A stretch of DNA of 34,928 nt from an uncultured Paraprevotella sp. (GTDB lineage: Bacteria; Bacteroidota; Bacteroidia; Bacteroidales; Bacteroidaceae), in the NCBI GenBank assembly GCA_944319925.1, contig CALUFQ010000032.1, forward strand, positions 1 to 34,928, read 5' to 3'. Shown here in pieces: positions 1-7,502 of this stretch. The notes under the pieces were generated by a model. The model was given only the letters and a program-made list of their open reading frames with translations, was not told the DNA's origin and made no database searches. Position 1 is the first letter of the stretch. The number at the start of each line of letters is the position of its first letter. Made by a program: the position numbers and the translations under genes.

Positions 1-1
1 C

Positions 2-115
2 AACAACGCCAAACCGACCGTCATCGCCATTGAGGCCGAGGGAATCACACAAAAGGGGAAGTTCATCGTGTGGAAAAACGGTACGGAAGAAGCCGCCAAT
101 CCTCAAGCCAAATGA
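2..115 (+). CDS. 3' end of an unidentified protein (partial)
   Basis: An open frame enters from the left edge and runs 37 codons to a TGA at 113-115, ending in KFIVWKNGTEEAANPQAK. The stop overlaps the ATG of the next gene (ATGA at 112-115), so the two are probably translationally coupled in one operon. Too little remains to name a family, and no domain is recognisable. Confidence 0.6.
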   Translation, partial: NNAKPTVIAIEAEGITQKGKFIVWKNGTEEAANPQAK

Positions 116-1755
116 AAATCCAAACACCCTTCCCAAACGCTCAAACGAACAGGCAGGTGCGCACGGCACTCTACCTGCTGTTGGCATTTGCCTGCTGCTG
201 CCCGTACAACCCGCACTTCTACGACGGATGGGGCACTCCCAAATGGTTTCTGGCGGGTGGCACGGCCTGCCTCCTCGTCCTTTGGACGTGCATCCGGAGA
301 GTGTGCCGAATGAGACATACTGAAGAAATGCCGCAGGACAACCGCCACGGACATTTGGCCGACATGGGACTGGCCGTCACGATGGTGGCCGCAGCCGAGA
401 GCCTCTACACCCTTTTCCTGTACGCCACCCACCCTGCGGCTTCCCGCCTCGGCGCGGCGGGCACCTTCGACAACCCCGCCGGGGCGGCATTCTTCCTATG
501 CGCCGCCCTGCCATTCATCCGCCTGTGGGGCGGGCTGCAGACGGGACGCCTGCAAAAGCTACTGGCCGGAACGGCCCTGTGCCTCGCCGCAGCCGCCACC
601 CTCTCCACCCATTCGCGCACCGGGGCGGCCTGCCTCGTCCTATACCTTATTATATATGTATGCACCAAGCCCCAAATCCCCGGGTGGATAAAATGGAGCC
701 TGCCGGGCATCCTGGTTGCCTTGACGGCGGCTTTTGTTCTCACGCGGAAACAAGCCTCCACCTCGGGCCGCCTCTTCATCCTGGAACGCACGTGGGAACT
801 CATCGCGGAAAAGCCATGGACGGGACACGGCACGGGAGGCTTCATCCGTGAATACATGGCAAGGCAAGGCGCATATTTCCACACCCACCCCGACGACCCG
901 CGCGCCATGCTGGCCGACGAGACCTGGCATCCGCTGAACGAGTTCGCCCGGTTGTGGACGGACTACGGCATCCTGGCGCCCGTCCTGTTGGCCGCCCTGC
1001 TCGGACGCCTGACTTTCACCTTGTCCAAGAGCAATGTCCCCGGGTCACGGGGAATGGCCTGCGCGTTGGTGCCGTTGTGGCTGTTCGCCCTGTCCTCCTA
1101 CCCGTTCAAGTATCCTGCCGCCTGGCTCGTCGTGGCGGCCTGCCTTTTCCAAGCCATCCGGACACGGCAAGGCCTCTTCCCTTCCCTGCCCCGCAAAGCG
1201 GCTTGGACTTTCTGCGGACTGGGCATGGCCGCCAGCCTGACAGGCCTGACGCTCCTCGCCAGGGAATGGCGTTACGAGAAAGAATGGGCTGCCGTGTCCC
1301 GCCTCGCGCTACGCGGGCAAAGCCGGGAAATGATGCCGCGCTACGCCCGGCTGTACGGGCACTACCGCCACCGACCGACCTTTCTCTACAACTATGCCTC
1401 GGAACTGTTCTACGCCGATGAAGGCGAAAAGGCCCTGCACATGGCCCGGGCATGCCGCCGGCATTGGAGCAGCTACAACCTGTCCCTACTGACGGGAGAC
1501 ATCTGCCGCGACCTGGGGAAACACGCCGAAGCTGCCGGCCACTACCAAACGGCCTATGACATGTGCCCCGCACGGTTCGCCCCACTAGAAGGACTTTATT
1601 ACGCCTACAAGAACCTGGGCGACACGGTGCGGGCGGATGCCGTGGCCCGCCTCGTCCAACGGAAAAAAGTGAAAGTCCCCTCGCCCGAAGTGGAACGCAT
1701 CAGACGGGAAATCGTTCCGGACGGCCAGCCGACCGACAGGCGGAATGCCCCATAA
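112..1755 (+). CDS. O-antigen ligase-like (Wzy_C) membrane protein with C-terminal TPR-like repeats
   Basis: A 547-residue polytopic inner-membrane protein. Hydrophobic segments fill roughly residues 20-380. The large periplasmic loop has the look of the Wzy_C/WaaL family: SRTGAACLVLY, then RLFILERTWELI, GHGTGGF, and HPLNEFARLWTDYG before the last membrane segments. Residues from about 400 to the end are soluble and helical, with TPR-like spacing (YNYASELFYADEGEKALHMA, GKHAEAAGHYQTAYDMCP). Family members join or polymerise undecaprenyl-linked glycans, and this ligase-plus-TPR form occurs in Bacteroidota. I chose the ATG at 112, not the in-frame ATG at 70, because the upstream gene stays open to 115 and 112 forms an ATGA overlap. 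No glycan genes are visible beside it, so the substrate is unknown; protein O-glycosylation or polymerisation is possible. Confidence 0.75.
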   Translation: MKIQTPFPNAQTNRQVRTALYLLLAFACCCPYNPHFYDGWGTPKWFLAGGTACLLVLWTCIRRVCRMRHTEEMPQDNRHGHLADMGLAVTMVAAAESLYTLFLYATHPAASRLGAAGTFDNPAGAAFFLCAALPFIRLWGGLQTGRLQKLLAGTALCLAAAATLSTHSRTGAACLVLYLIIYVCTKPQIPGWIKWSLPGILVALTAAFVLTRKQASTSGRLFILERTWELIAEKPWTGHGTGGFIREYMARQGAYFHTHPDDPRAMLADETWHPLNEFARLWTDYGILAPVLLAALLGRLTFTLSKSNVPGSRGMACALVPLWLFALSSYPFKYPAAWLVVAACLFQAIRTRQGLFPSLPRKAAWTFCGLGMAASLTGLTLLAREWRYEKEWAAVSRLALRGQSREMMPRYARLYGHYRHRPTFLYNYASELFYADEGEKALHMARACRRHWSSYNLSLLTGDICRDLGKHAEAAGHYQTAYDMCPARFAPLEGLYYAYKNLGDTVRADAVARLVQRKKVKVPSPEVERIRREIVPDGQPTDRRNAP

Positions 1756-1763
1756 TAGAAATG

Positions 1764-1833
1764 ATAGGAGGTGCGGCATTCCTGCCGCACAATCGCAAGA
1801 TAGGCCACCGACACACGCAATTGTGCGAATATG
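1764..1833 (+). repeat. Dispersed palindromic repeat, family 1, truncated copy
   Basis: A 70-bp stretch starting ATAGGAGGTGCGGCATTCC is nearly identical to the reverse complement of the element at 4011-4106. It contains the hairpin GTGCGGCA-TTCC-TGCCGCAC and ends at GCAATTGTGCGAATATG. The second terminal arm found in the other copy is missing here. It lies directly after the ligase stop codon. Confidence 0.75.
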
Positions 1834-1864
1834 AGGGTGTAGCAAAACCTGCGAGAAACAACTG

Positions 1865-1993
1865 CTCCGCCTTGTAGGGGAGCTGGCCCAACGGGCCTGA
1901 GGGGTTTCACACCCACGGACACACACATAAAGTATGTCTTTGTGGACGTGAGACCCCTCCGTCGCTTCGCGCCACCTCCCCTACAAGGCGGAG
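1865..1993. repeat. Foldback repeat, family 2
   Basis: The left arm 1865-1910 (CTCCGCCTTGTAGGGGAG, ending GGGGTTTCAC) is an imperfect inverted copy of the right arm 1948-1993 (GTGAGACCCC, ending CTACAAGGCGGAG), with a spacer of about 37 bp. A further single arm lies at 27680-27730. It has no coding capacity of its own and resembles a REP/BIME-like or MITE-like element. Confidence 0.75.
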
Positions 1994-2080
1994 GAGTTTA
2001 TTTTGATACACCCCCTCCTTGGTCAGCCTTACGAGTTCGTTCTCCTGGGCATCCCAGTCGGATTTAGAGACGGAAATGTT
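1910..2080 (-). pseudogene. Possible gene remnant read into the foldback repeat
   Basis: On the minus strand a TATCTTTG promoter-like box (2110-2117) is followed by 57 open codons, beginning NISVSKSDWDAQENEL and continuing VRLTKEGVYQN before entering the right arm of the foldback repeat and stopping at 1907-1909. There is no in-frame start: the only nearby ATG is followed at once by TAA (2081-2083). The first 28 residues look protein-like. I read it as a decayed gene start cut by the repeat, but this is weak. Confidence 0.22.
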
Positions 2081-2280
2081 TTACATACGAATCAGTATGT
2101 ATATGGTTACAAAGATACGCAATTTGCGACAAGAACATTCCGAAGCAAGAAAGAAACATCAGCATCAATCAATAAAACGCCAATCACATCAATCATATTT
2201 GATACGCCACGCCACCGACAAGTTGGACGGTGCAAACAGGTTTTTCAACTTCCTGCGCATGCTATCTGCCCAAAAAGTGA

Positions 2281-2288
2281 TAACTTTG
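2281..2288 (+). promoter_or_regulatory. -7 promoter box of the AspT-like transporter gene
   Basis: TAACTTTG matches the Bacteroidota -7 consensus TAnnTTTG exactly and ends only four bases before the ATG at 2293. The transcript would therefore be leaderless or nearly so. No convincing -33 TTTG lies about 20 bp upstream. Confidence 0.5.
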
Positions 2289-2292
2289 CAGC

Positions 2293-3954
2293 ATGGAATG
2301 GATAAACAGTCTGCTTTTCGAGCACAGTGCCATACAGGCCATCATCGTGCTCTCGCTGGTGACCGCCACGGGATTGTGGCTGGGCAAGATTCATGTGTGG
2401 GGCGTGTCGCTCGGGGTTACGTTCGTGTTCTTCATGGGCATCTTGGCGGGCCATCTGGGCATCACGCTGGACAAACAAATGCTGGACTACGCCGAAAGTT
2501 TCGGGCTGGTCATCTTCGTCTATGCCCTCGGGCTGCAGGTGGGGCCGGGCTTCTTCAGCTCTTTCCGCCACGGCGGAATCCCGCTGAACATGCTGAGCAT
2601 CGGTGTCATCCTGCTGGGCACCGCGCTGACCGTGCTCCTGAGCCGCTGGTTTGACATCCCGTTGCCGGACATGGTGGGCGTGTTGTGCGGGGCAACGACC
2701 AACACCCCCGCGCTCGGCGCGGCGCAACAGACCTTGCAACAGATGGGGTTGCCAGACAGCGGGGCGGCACTGGGTGCCGCCGTGGCCTACCCGCTCGGGG
2801 TGGTCGGCGTGATCCTGGCCATCCTGTTCCTGCGCAAGGTGCTCGCGCGGCCCGCCGACCTGAAAGAACAAAAAGAAGACGGGCAGAACAGCCCCTACGT
2901 GGCGGCGTTCCAAATCCATAACCCGGCCATCTTCCACAAGACCATCAAAGACCTCGCCCCGCACAGCCACACGAAATTCGTGATTTCGAGACTGTGGCGG
3001 GACGGAAAAGTGACCATCCCCATCGGGACGACCGAACTGCGGGAAAACGACCGCATCCTGGTGGTGACGACGGAAAAGGAGATGCCCACCCTCACCCTGC
3101 TGTTCGGCGAACAGGAAAACCGCGACTGGAACAAGGAGGACATCGACTGGAACAGCATAGACCGCAACCTGGAATCGCACCACATCGTGGTGACCAAACC
3201 GGAAATCAACGGGAAGCGCATCGGTTCGCTCCACCTGCGCAATGACTACGACATCAACATCAGCCGTGTGCTGCGCAGCGGAGTGCAAATCCTGGCCACG
3301 CCCGACCTCGTGCTGCAAATCGGCGACCGCCTTACCGTCATCGGGGAAAAGGCGGCCATCAAGCGCGTGGAAAGCATCTTGGGCAATTCGGTGAACAGCC
3401 TGCGCGAACCGAACCTGGCCGCCATCTTCATCGGCATCGTGCTGGGCTTGGTGCTAGGCTCCATCCCCCTTTCCATCCCGGGCATCAGCAGCCCGGTGAA
3501 AATGGGGCTGGCCGGTGGGCCTATCATCGTGGGCATCCTGGTGGGGTGTTTCGGACCGCGGCTGCACATGCGGATTTACACCACCCGCAGCGCGAACCTG
3601 ATGCTGCGCGGCATCGGGCTTTCGCTCTACCTGGCCGGCATCGGCATTGACGCGGGCGCGCATTTCTTCGAAACGGTGGTGCGCCCCGAGGGGCTGGTGT
3701 GGGTGGCATCGGGATTCCTCATCACCGTCGTGCCGCTGTTGCTCCTCGCCCCCGTGGCCATGCGTTGGTGCAAGATGAACTTCGGCACCACCTGCGGCAT
3801 GCTCTGCGGCAGCATGGCCAACCCGATGGCCTTGAACTACGTGAACGACAGCCTGCCCGGCAACGACGCTTCCGTCAGCTACGCCACGGTCTATCCCCTT
3901 GGCATGTTCCTCCGTGTGGTCATCAGCCAGGTCGTGCTCATGCTGTTCCTATGA
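2293..3954 (+). CDS. AspT/YidE/YbjL-family putative transporter with two RCK_C domains
   Basis: A 553-residue inner-membrane protein with the family layout: about five hydrophobic helices (residues 1-180, including the LGKIHVWGVSLGVTFVFFMG region and GATTNTPALGAAQQ), a cytoplasmic section of about 190 residues holding two TrkA_C/RCK_C-like modules (roughly 200-285 and 290-375, each ending in a DRI/DRL-V-V/I strand), then a second membrane half (380-553) with the matching motif CGSMANPMALNYVNDSLPG. The two GxxxNxPAL-like loops are the inverted-repeat signature of the aspartate:alanine exchanger family. AspT itself swaps aspartate for alanine; the substrate of the YidE branch is not established, so I leave the substrate open. 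It stands alone between repeat-rich intergenic regions with its own promoter at 2281. Confidence 0.85.
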   Translation: MEWINSLLFEHSAIQAIIVLSLVTATGLWLGKIHVWGVSLGVTFVFFMGILAGHLGITLDKQMLDYAESFGLVIFVYALGLQVGPGFFSSFRHGGIPLNMLSIGVILLGTALTVLLSRWFDIPLPDMVGVLCGATTNTPALGAAQQTLQQMGLPDSGAALGAAVAYPLGVVGVILAILFLRKVLARPADLKEQKEDGQNSPYVAAFQIHNPAIFHKTIKDLAPHSHTKFVISRLWRDGKVTIPIGTTELRENDRILVVTTEKEMPTLTLLFGEQENRDWNKEDIDWNSIDRNLESHHIVVTKPEINGKRIGSLHLRNDYDINISRVLRSGVQILATPDLVLQIGDRLTVIGEKAAIKRVESILGNSVNSLREPNLAAIFIGIVLGLVLGSIPLSIPGISSPVKMGLAGGPIIVGILVGCFGPRLHMRIYTTRSANLMLRGIGLSLYLAGIGIDAGAHFFETVVRPEGLVWVASGFLITVVPLLLLAPVAMRWCKMNFGTTCGMLCGSMANPMALNYVNDSLPGNDASVSYATVYPLGMFLRVVISQVVLMLFL

Positions 3955-4010
3955 CCCATTTATGCTTAGCGCGGAATAAATTTGTGCATTCCTAAATAAC
4001 AAATTATCGG

Positions 4011-4106
4011 ATAGGAGGTGCAGCATTCTTGCTGCACATATTCGCACAATTGCGTATGCCAGTGACCTGTCTTGTGATTGTGCGGCAGGAATGCCGCACC
4101 TCCTAT
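4011..4106. repeat. Dispersed palindromic repeat, family 1, full copy
   Basis: A 96-bp element with 27-bp imperfect terminal inverted repeats: ATAGGAGGTGCAGCATTC at 4011 and its counterpart ending GCCGCACCTCCTAT at 4106. Each arm is itself a hairpin (GTGC-R-GCA / TGC-Y-GCAC). The inner part matches the copy at 1764-1833 in opposite orientation. It lies between the 3' ends of two convergent genes. Confidence 0.8.
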
Positions 4107-4150
4107 AAATTCTATTGAATTTTGTCCCGCCCCAAGATTCGGAAGCGGGC

Positions 4151-4185
4151 AAAAAAATGCCTGCGGGATGACGCTCCACGCAGGC
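4151..4185 (-). terminator. Rho-independent terminator of the Nif3/zinc-ribbon operon
   Basis: On the minus strand GCCTGCG and CGCAGGC form a 7-bp stem around a 13-nt loop (plus-strand arms 4159-4165 and 4179-4185), followed by A and seven T (plus-strand 4151-4157). Confidence 0.75.
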
Positions 4186-4233
4186 TTTAAACGATTTTAT
4201 CCTCCTTGCCACCTGGCGTCTAGGATGCCGGCT

Positions 4234-5076
4234 TCATTTATTATCCTCTTCCGGCACGGCGGAAGATGCCGTGCGGCGGCGACGTTTCGGTTTTTCCTCT
4301 GCCACCTTGTTTTCCAGTGTAACCCCGGCCAATTCCGGGTCTATCATGATGCGCCCGCAATATTCGCACACGATGATTTTCTTCCGCATGCGGATATCCA
4401 ACTGGCGCTGGGGCGGAATCTTGTTGAAGCAACCGCCACAGGCATCGCGCTGCACATAGACAATGCCCAAGCCATTGCGGCTGTTCTTGCGAATCCGCTT
4501 GAAGGCCAAAAGCAAGCGCGGCTCGATGGTGGCTTCCAGGGCCTTTGCCTTCTCGCGCAACTTTTCTTCTTCCGACTTCGTTTCGGAAACGATTTCTTCC
4601 AATTCGGACTTCTTCACCTCCAAATCGGCACGTCGTTCCTTCATTTCTTCCGTGCAATGTGCGATTTCCTCGTTTTTCTGGTCAATGGCGGCCTTTGCTT
4701 CGCGGATGCGCTTCTCGTTCAGTTCCACATCGAGAGACTGGTATTCGATTTCCTTGCTCAAAGACTCATATTCGCGGTTGTTACGCACGTTGTCCAACTG
4801 TTGCTGATATTTCTCAATGGAAGCCTTGTTGGCTTCTATCGTATGTTTGCGGTTCGCAATGTCAGCGTTAAGCTCATCTATCGTCCCATGGATTTTCTCG
4901 ATACGTGTGGACAGACCTTCGAGTTCATCTTCCAAGTCCTGCACTTCCAAGGGGAGCTCGCCCCGCAACGTCTTAATCTTGTCTATCTCGGAGAGTATGG
5001 TCTGCAACTGGTACAGGTTTCTCAATTTCTCCTCAATGGACAAATCGACCGTTTCTTTCTTCGTTTCTTTTGCCAT
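4234..5076 (-). CDS. Coiled-coil protein with C4 zinc ribbon (CT398/zf-RING_7 type)
   Basis: A 280-residue cytoplasmic protein. Residues 15-190 are a long charged heptad-rich coiled coil. A compact zinc ribbon follows, with CGGC (213, 216) and CEYC (237, 240) as metal ligands. The tail is basic (KPKRRRRTAS). This is the architecture of the CT398-like C4-type zinc ribbon family, often found beside nif3 in Bacteroidota. The biochemical role is not settled; nucleic-acid or scaffold binding has been suggested from structure. It begins 9 bp after the nif3 stop codon, so the two should be co-transcribed from the promoter at 5914, and the terminator at 4151 closes the unit. Confidence 0.85.
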   Translation of the reverse strand: MAKETKKETVDLSIEEKLRNLYQLQTILSEIDKIKTLRGELPLEVQDLEDELEGLSTRIEKIHGTIDELNADIANRKHTIEANKASIEKYQQQLDNVRNNREYESLSKEIEYQSLDVELNEKRIREAKAAIDQKNEEIAHCTEEMKERRADLEVKKSELEEIVSETKSEEEKLREKAKALEATIEPRLLLAFKRIRKNSRNGLGIVYVQRDACGGCFNKIPPQRQLDIRMRKKIIVCEYCGRIMIDPELAGVTLENKVAEEKPKRRRRTASSAVPEEDNK

Positions 5077-5085
5077 AAGCCTTAC

Positions 5086-5895
5086 TTACAAATATTTAAT
5101 GGGATTTGTATCTATCGAAGTCATGTAAAGCGGTAAATCCGGACATGCCTCGCTGATAATCGAATAAAAAATCTCTTTCGTGTATTGCTCGCTTTGGTAA
5201 TGCCCCATCGCGACAATCTGCAACTCCTGGTCGTGCCCGAAATATTGGTGGTAGTGCATCTCCCCTGTCAGGAACGCATCGGCACCGAGCCGGATGGCTT
5301 CCTCCAAAAGGAAATCCCCCGCGCCCCCGCACAACACGACTTTCCGGATGGGACGTTGCAACAACTCATTATGGGACAAACATTCAATCTGAAACACGGA
5401 CTTCACACGCTGCAGGAATTTCAGGGAATCTTCCGCCTCGGGCAGGACTCCGGACACGCCGCTTCCCGCCATGACAGTGTATTCGTGTCCGCCATCTCTC
5501 ACTTTCACCGGACGGGGAAGCAAGAGCCGCACTTGTTCCATCTCCAGTTTCTCCGCAATCTTGAAATTCACGCCGTCTTCCGCATTGTCCAGATTCGTAT
5601 GGGCCGAATAGACCGTCACGTCGTTTTGGATGGCCTTGCGCACACACCGTTCTACATAGCTGCGATCCGACACTGTTTTCAAGCCATGGAACAACAAGGG
5701 ATGATGGGACACCACCAGGTTGCACCCCAAATCGACAGCCTCGTCAATGACTTCTTCCGTCACGTCAAGACACAATAAAGCCCCTGATGCTTCCACCTCT
5801 GTCAATCCGACTTGCAAGCCTGCATTATCATAGCTTTCCTGCAAGGGCAAAGGCGCGAATCGTTCAAGGGCAAAAACCACTTCGCTAATTTTCAC
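5086..5895 (-). CDS. Nif3-like dinuclear metal-centre protein (YbgI/GTP cyclohydrolase I type 2 homologue)
   Basis: A 269-residue cytoplasmic protein of the NIF3 family. Metal-site signatures are visible: SHHPLLFHG (H64, H65), HTNLDNAEDGVN (D103), then GEMHYHQYFGH and AMGHYQSEQ near the end. Members form toroidal hexamers with a two-metal site; their physiological reaction is unclear despite the GTP cyclohydrolase name. The length is close to E. coli YbgI (about 247), so it lacks the large insert of the roughly 370-residue relatives. I chose the GTG at 5893-5895, giving MKISEVVFALERFAPL, the usual N-terminus. The alternative TTG at 5914-5916 lies inside the -7 promoter box and so cannot be the start on that transcript. 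Confidence 0.88.
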   Translation of the reverse strand: MKISEVVFALERFAPLPLQESYDNAGLQVGLTEVEASGALLCLDVTEEVIDEAVDLGCNLVVSHHPLLFHGLKTVSDRSYVERCVRKAIQNDVTVYSAHTNLDNAEDGVNFKIAEKLEMEQVRLLLPRPVKVRDGGHEYTVMAGSGVSGVLPEAEDSLKFLQRVKSVFQIECLSHNELLQRPIRKVVLCGGAGDFLLEEAIRLGADAFLTGEMHYHQYFGHDQELQIVAMGHYQSEQYTKEIFYSIISEACPDLPLYMTSIDTNPIKYL

Positions 5896-5913
5896 GTCAA
5901 TAGAAAATTTCTG

Positions 5914-5946
5914 CAAAAATACAACTTACGGATGTACTTTCCAAAA
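5914..5946 (-). promoter_or_regulatory. Promoter of the nif3-zinc ribbon operon
   Basis: On the minus strand TATTTTTG (plus-strand 5914-5921) fits the -7 consensus, with a TTTG at 5942-5945 20 bp upstream as the -33 element. It sits just upstream of fetB's 3' end and rules out the TTG at 5914 as start codon. Confidence 0.65.
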
Positions 5947-5960
5947 AACGGACGGAAGTT

Positions 5961-6764
5961 TTAGCGTTTATTTGCTTTCTCTCCCCTGAACACCGGACGC
6001 AGGCAACCAAACGCGTCGAAAGTCCGGCGCGCGGACAGGGAAATCGTGATGACCAGCGACAACATGGAAGCCACCACCGTGATGACACTGATCATCAACT
6101 GGTATTTGATGGCCACCTCCGGCACCGACCCGCCCAGAATCTGCCCGATCATCGTGCCGGGAAAAGACACGATGCCCAACACGGCCATATTGGCGACGCA
6201 GGGGGAAAATGACTTGACCACGGCCGAACGCAGGAACGGCAGCGTGGCCTCGAAACGCGTGGCGCCGTTGCCCAACAGATAATAATAAAGGTCTTGTTCA
6301 CGCCGCAAATCACTGTAATAGACATTGACGGCCATGATGTTCACCGTCAGCATATTGCCAAACAGCACTCCGGCCACGGGAATAAAAAAGCGGGCGGCAA
6401 ACACGTCGTCGGCACGCACCACGAAACACAAGAAATACAATGAGACCAGCAACGCCGTCACAAGGAAGCCGACGAAAACCGGCATGAAAAGCACACCATA
6501 GCGCAGGTTCGTGCGGCTCACTGCGGTATAGGCCGCGATGACCGCCATGGCCGCCATCCACAACACATTCACCCACGCATTGTCCCATTGGAACAAAAAA
6601 CGCAGATAAAACCCGATGAGCAACAGTTGGATGGTCATGCGCACGGTGCCCGCCAACGCCGCCCACAACAGCCCCGTGCGAAACTTCCACAGGAAATAAA
6701 AAGGAACCAGCATGAGCAACATGCCCACGCCTAAAGCCGTATATGTCAAATCCACTGTTTCCAT
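5961..6764 (-). CDS. fetB: FetB-like ABC transporter permease (UPF0014)
   Basis: A 267-residue inner-membrane permease with about seven hydrophobic helices. Family signatures are AGTVRMTIQLLLIGFYL near residue 40, AVSRTNLRYG, GNMLTVNIMAVNVYYSDLR (about 135-155), and the coupling segment LLGNGATRFEATLPFLRSA followed by SFPGTMIGQILGGS. In E. coli the FetAB pair exports iron and supports resistance to oxidative stress. The gene follows fetA after an 18-bp gap on the same strand, and the pair shares one promoter. The exported metal is inferred from the family. Confidence 0.85.
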   Translation of the reverse strand: METVDLTYTALGVGMLLMLVPFYFLWKFRTGLLWAALAGTVRMTIQLLLIGFYLRFLFQWDNAWVNVLWMAAMAVIAAYTAVSRTNLRYGVLFMPVFVGFLVTALLVSLYFLCFVVRADDVFAARFFIPVAGVLFGNMLTVNIMAVNVYYSDLRREQDLYYYLLGNGATRFEATLPFLRSAVVKSFSPCVANMAVLGIVSFPGTMIGQILGGSVPEVAIKYQLMISVITVVASMLSLVITISLSARRTFDAFGCLRPVFRGEKANKR

Positions 6765-6782
6765 TCAGCCTTTTGTCTGCCG

Positions 6783-7412
6783 TCAAAGCCTTATAACCCG
6801 GTCGCACACCTCCATGAACGCCCGATTGTGCGACACGGTCAGGACTGCCGTCCCTTTCGAAGCCGCATCGCGGAACAAAGCGGCCACCCGCCCCACGCTG
6901 TCCTCGTCCAAAGCCGACGTGGGTTCATCGGCAAGCCACAGCCGTTTGCCCAACAACGCGGCCGCGGACAGTACGACCCGCTGTTGTTGCCCCCCGGAAA
7001 GCTGCCCGGCCTTGCGCCGGAACAATGACCGCTCCAACCCTAACAGTCCCCAAACCCGGAACATCTCCTCTTCGTCCAACTTCGTTTCGCGGTTGGCTTT
7101 CAGTTCAAAGGGCATGCGCACCATCTCTTCCACGGATTCCGCCGTAGTCAATATGCGTTGGGGCACGTATGCCGTCTGCTGACGGATTCGCTCCACCGTG
7201 TGTGCAGACAACTCGTCTCCGCAGACCCATATTCTCCCGCCATCCAAAGGCAAGAACCCCAGCACCATACGCAACAGGGACGTTTTCCCGCAACCGGACT
7301 CCCCGGTAATGCAGACCCACTCTCCCGGCTTCAGTTCCAACCCGAAATTGCGGAACAAGACACGCCCCCCGAGCCGCAATGCGGCATCCTCTATTTTCAG
7401 CATATCGTCCAT
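6783..7412 (-). CDS. fetA: FetA-like ABC transporter ATP-binding protein
   Basis: A 209-residue ATPase subunit with all ABC motifs: Walker A GESGCGKT (38-45), signature LSGGQQQR (138-145), Walker B LWLADEP (158-164), D-loop SALD, and the switch histidine in SHN (195). The short length and the UPF0014 permease immediately downstream place it in the FetA/YbbL group. The frame stays open up to 7475, but the -7 box TAACTTTG (7421-7428) lies inside that extension, so the start must be ATG 7412 (MDDMLKIED) or ATG 7403 (MLKIED). The 3' end lies 18 bp before fetB. Confidence 0.85.
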   Translation of the reverse strand: MDDMLKIEDAALRLGGRVLFRNFGLELKPGEWVCITGESGCGKTSLLRMVLGFLPLDGGRIWVCGDELSAHTVERIRQQTAYVPQRILTTAESVEEMVRMPFELKANRETKLDEEEMFRVWGLLGLERSLFRRKAGQLSGGQQQRVVLSAAALLGKRLWLADEPTSALDEDSVGRVAALFRDAASKGTAVLTVSHNRAFMEVCDRVIRL

Positions 7413-7420
7413 TCTACGCA

Positions 7421-7454
7421 CAAAGTTAATAAAAATAAAGTCTTTATTGGCAAA
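7421..7454 (-). promoter_or_regulatory. Promoter of fetAB
   Basis: TAACTTTG on the minus strand (plus-strand 7421-7428), with a TTTG at 7451-7454 about 22 bp upstream. Transcription would start within about 10 nt of the fetA start codon. The -33 region overlaps the upstream region of the divergent aguA promoter. Confidence 0.55.
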
Positions 7455-7461
7455 AGATTCG

Positions 7462-7469
7462 TATCTTTG
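7462..7469 (+). promoter_or_regulatory. -7 promoter box of the aguA-aguB unit
   Basis: TATCTTTG matches TAnnTTTG and lies 33 bp before the ATG at 7503. It is back to back with the fetA -7 box (7421-7428), with only 33 bp between the two boxes. No clear -33 motif is visible. Confidence 0.5.
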
Positions 7470-7502
7470 CCGCAACTGTTTACATGAGTTAGCATTTGAA
7501 CA

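Noticed and set aside
4078-5136. Plus-strand frame of 352 codons opposite the zinc-ribbon gene
   Set aside because: Starts inside a repeat, crosses a terminator and two gene ends, and reads as phenylalanine-rich antisense of a coiled coil.
5893-5916. TTG start at 5916 for the Nif3 gene
   Set aside because: The TTG is part of the -7 promoter box, and the GTG at 5895 gives the usual family N-terminus.
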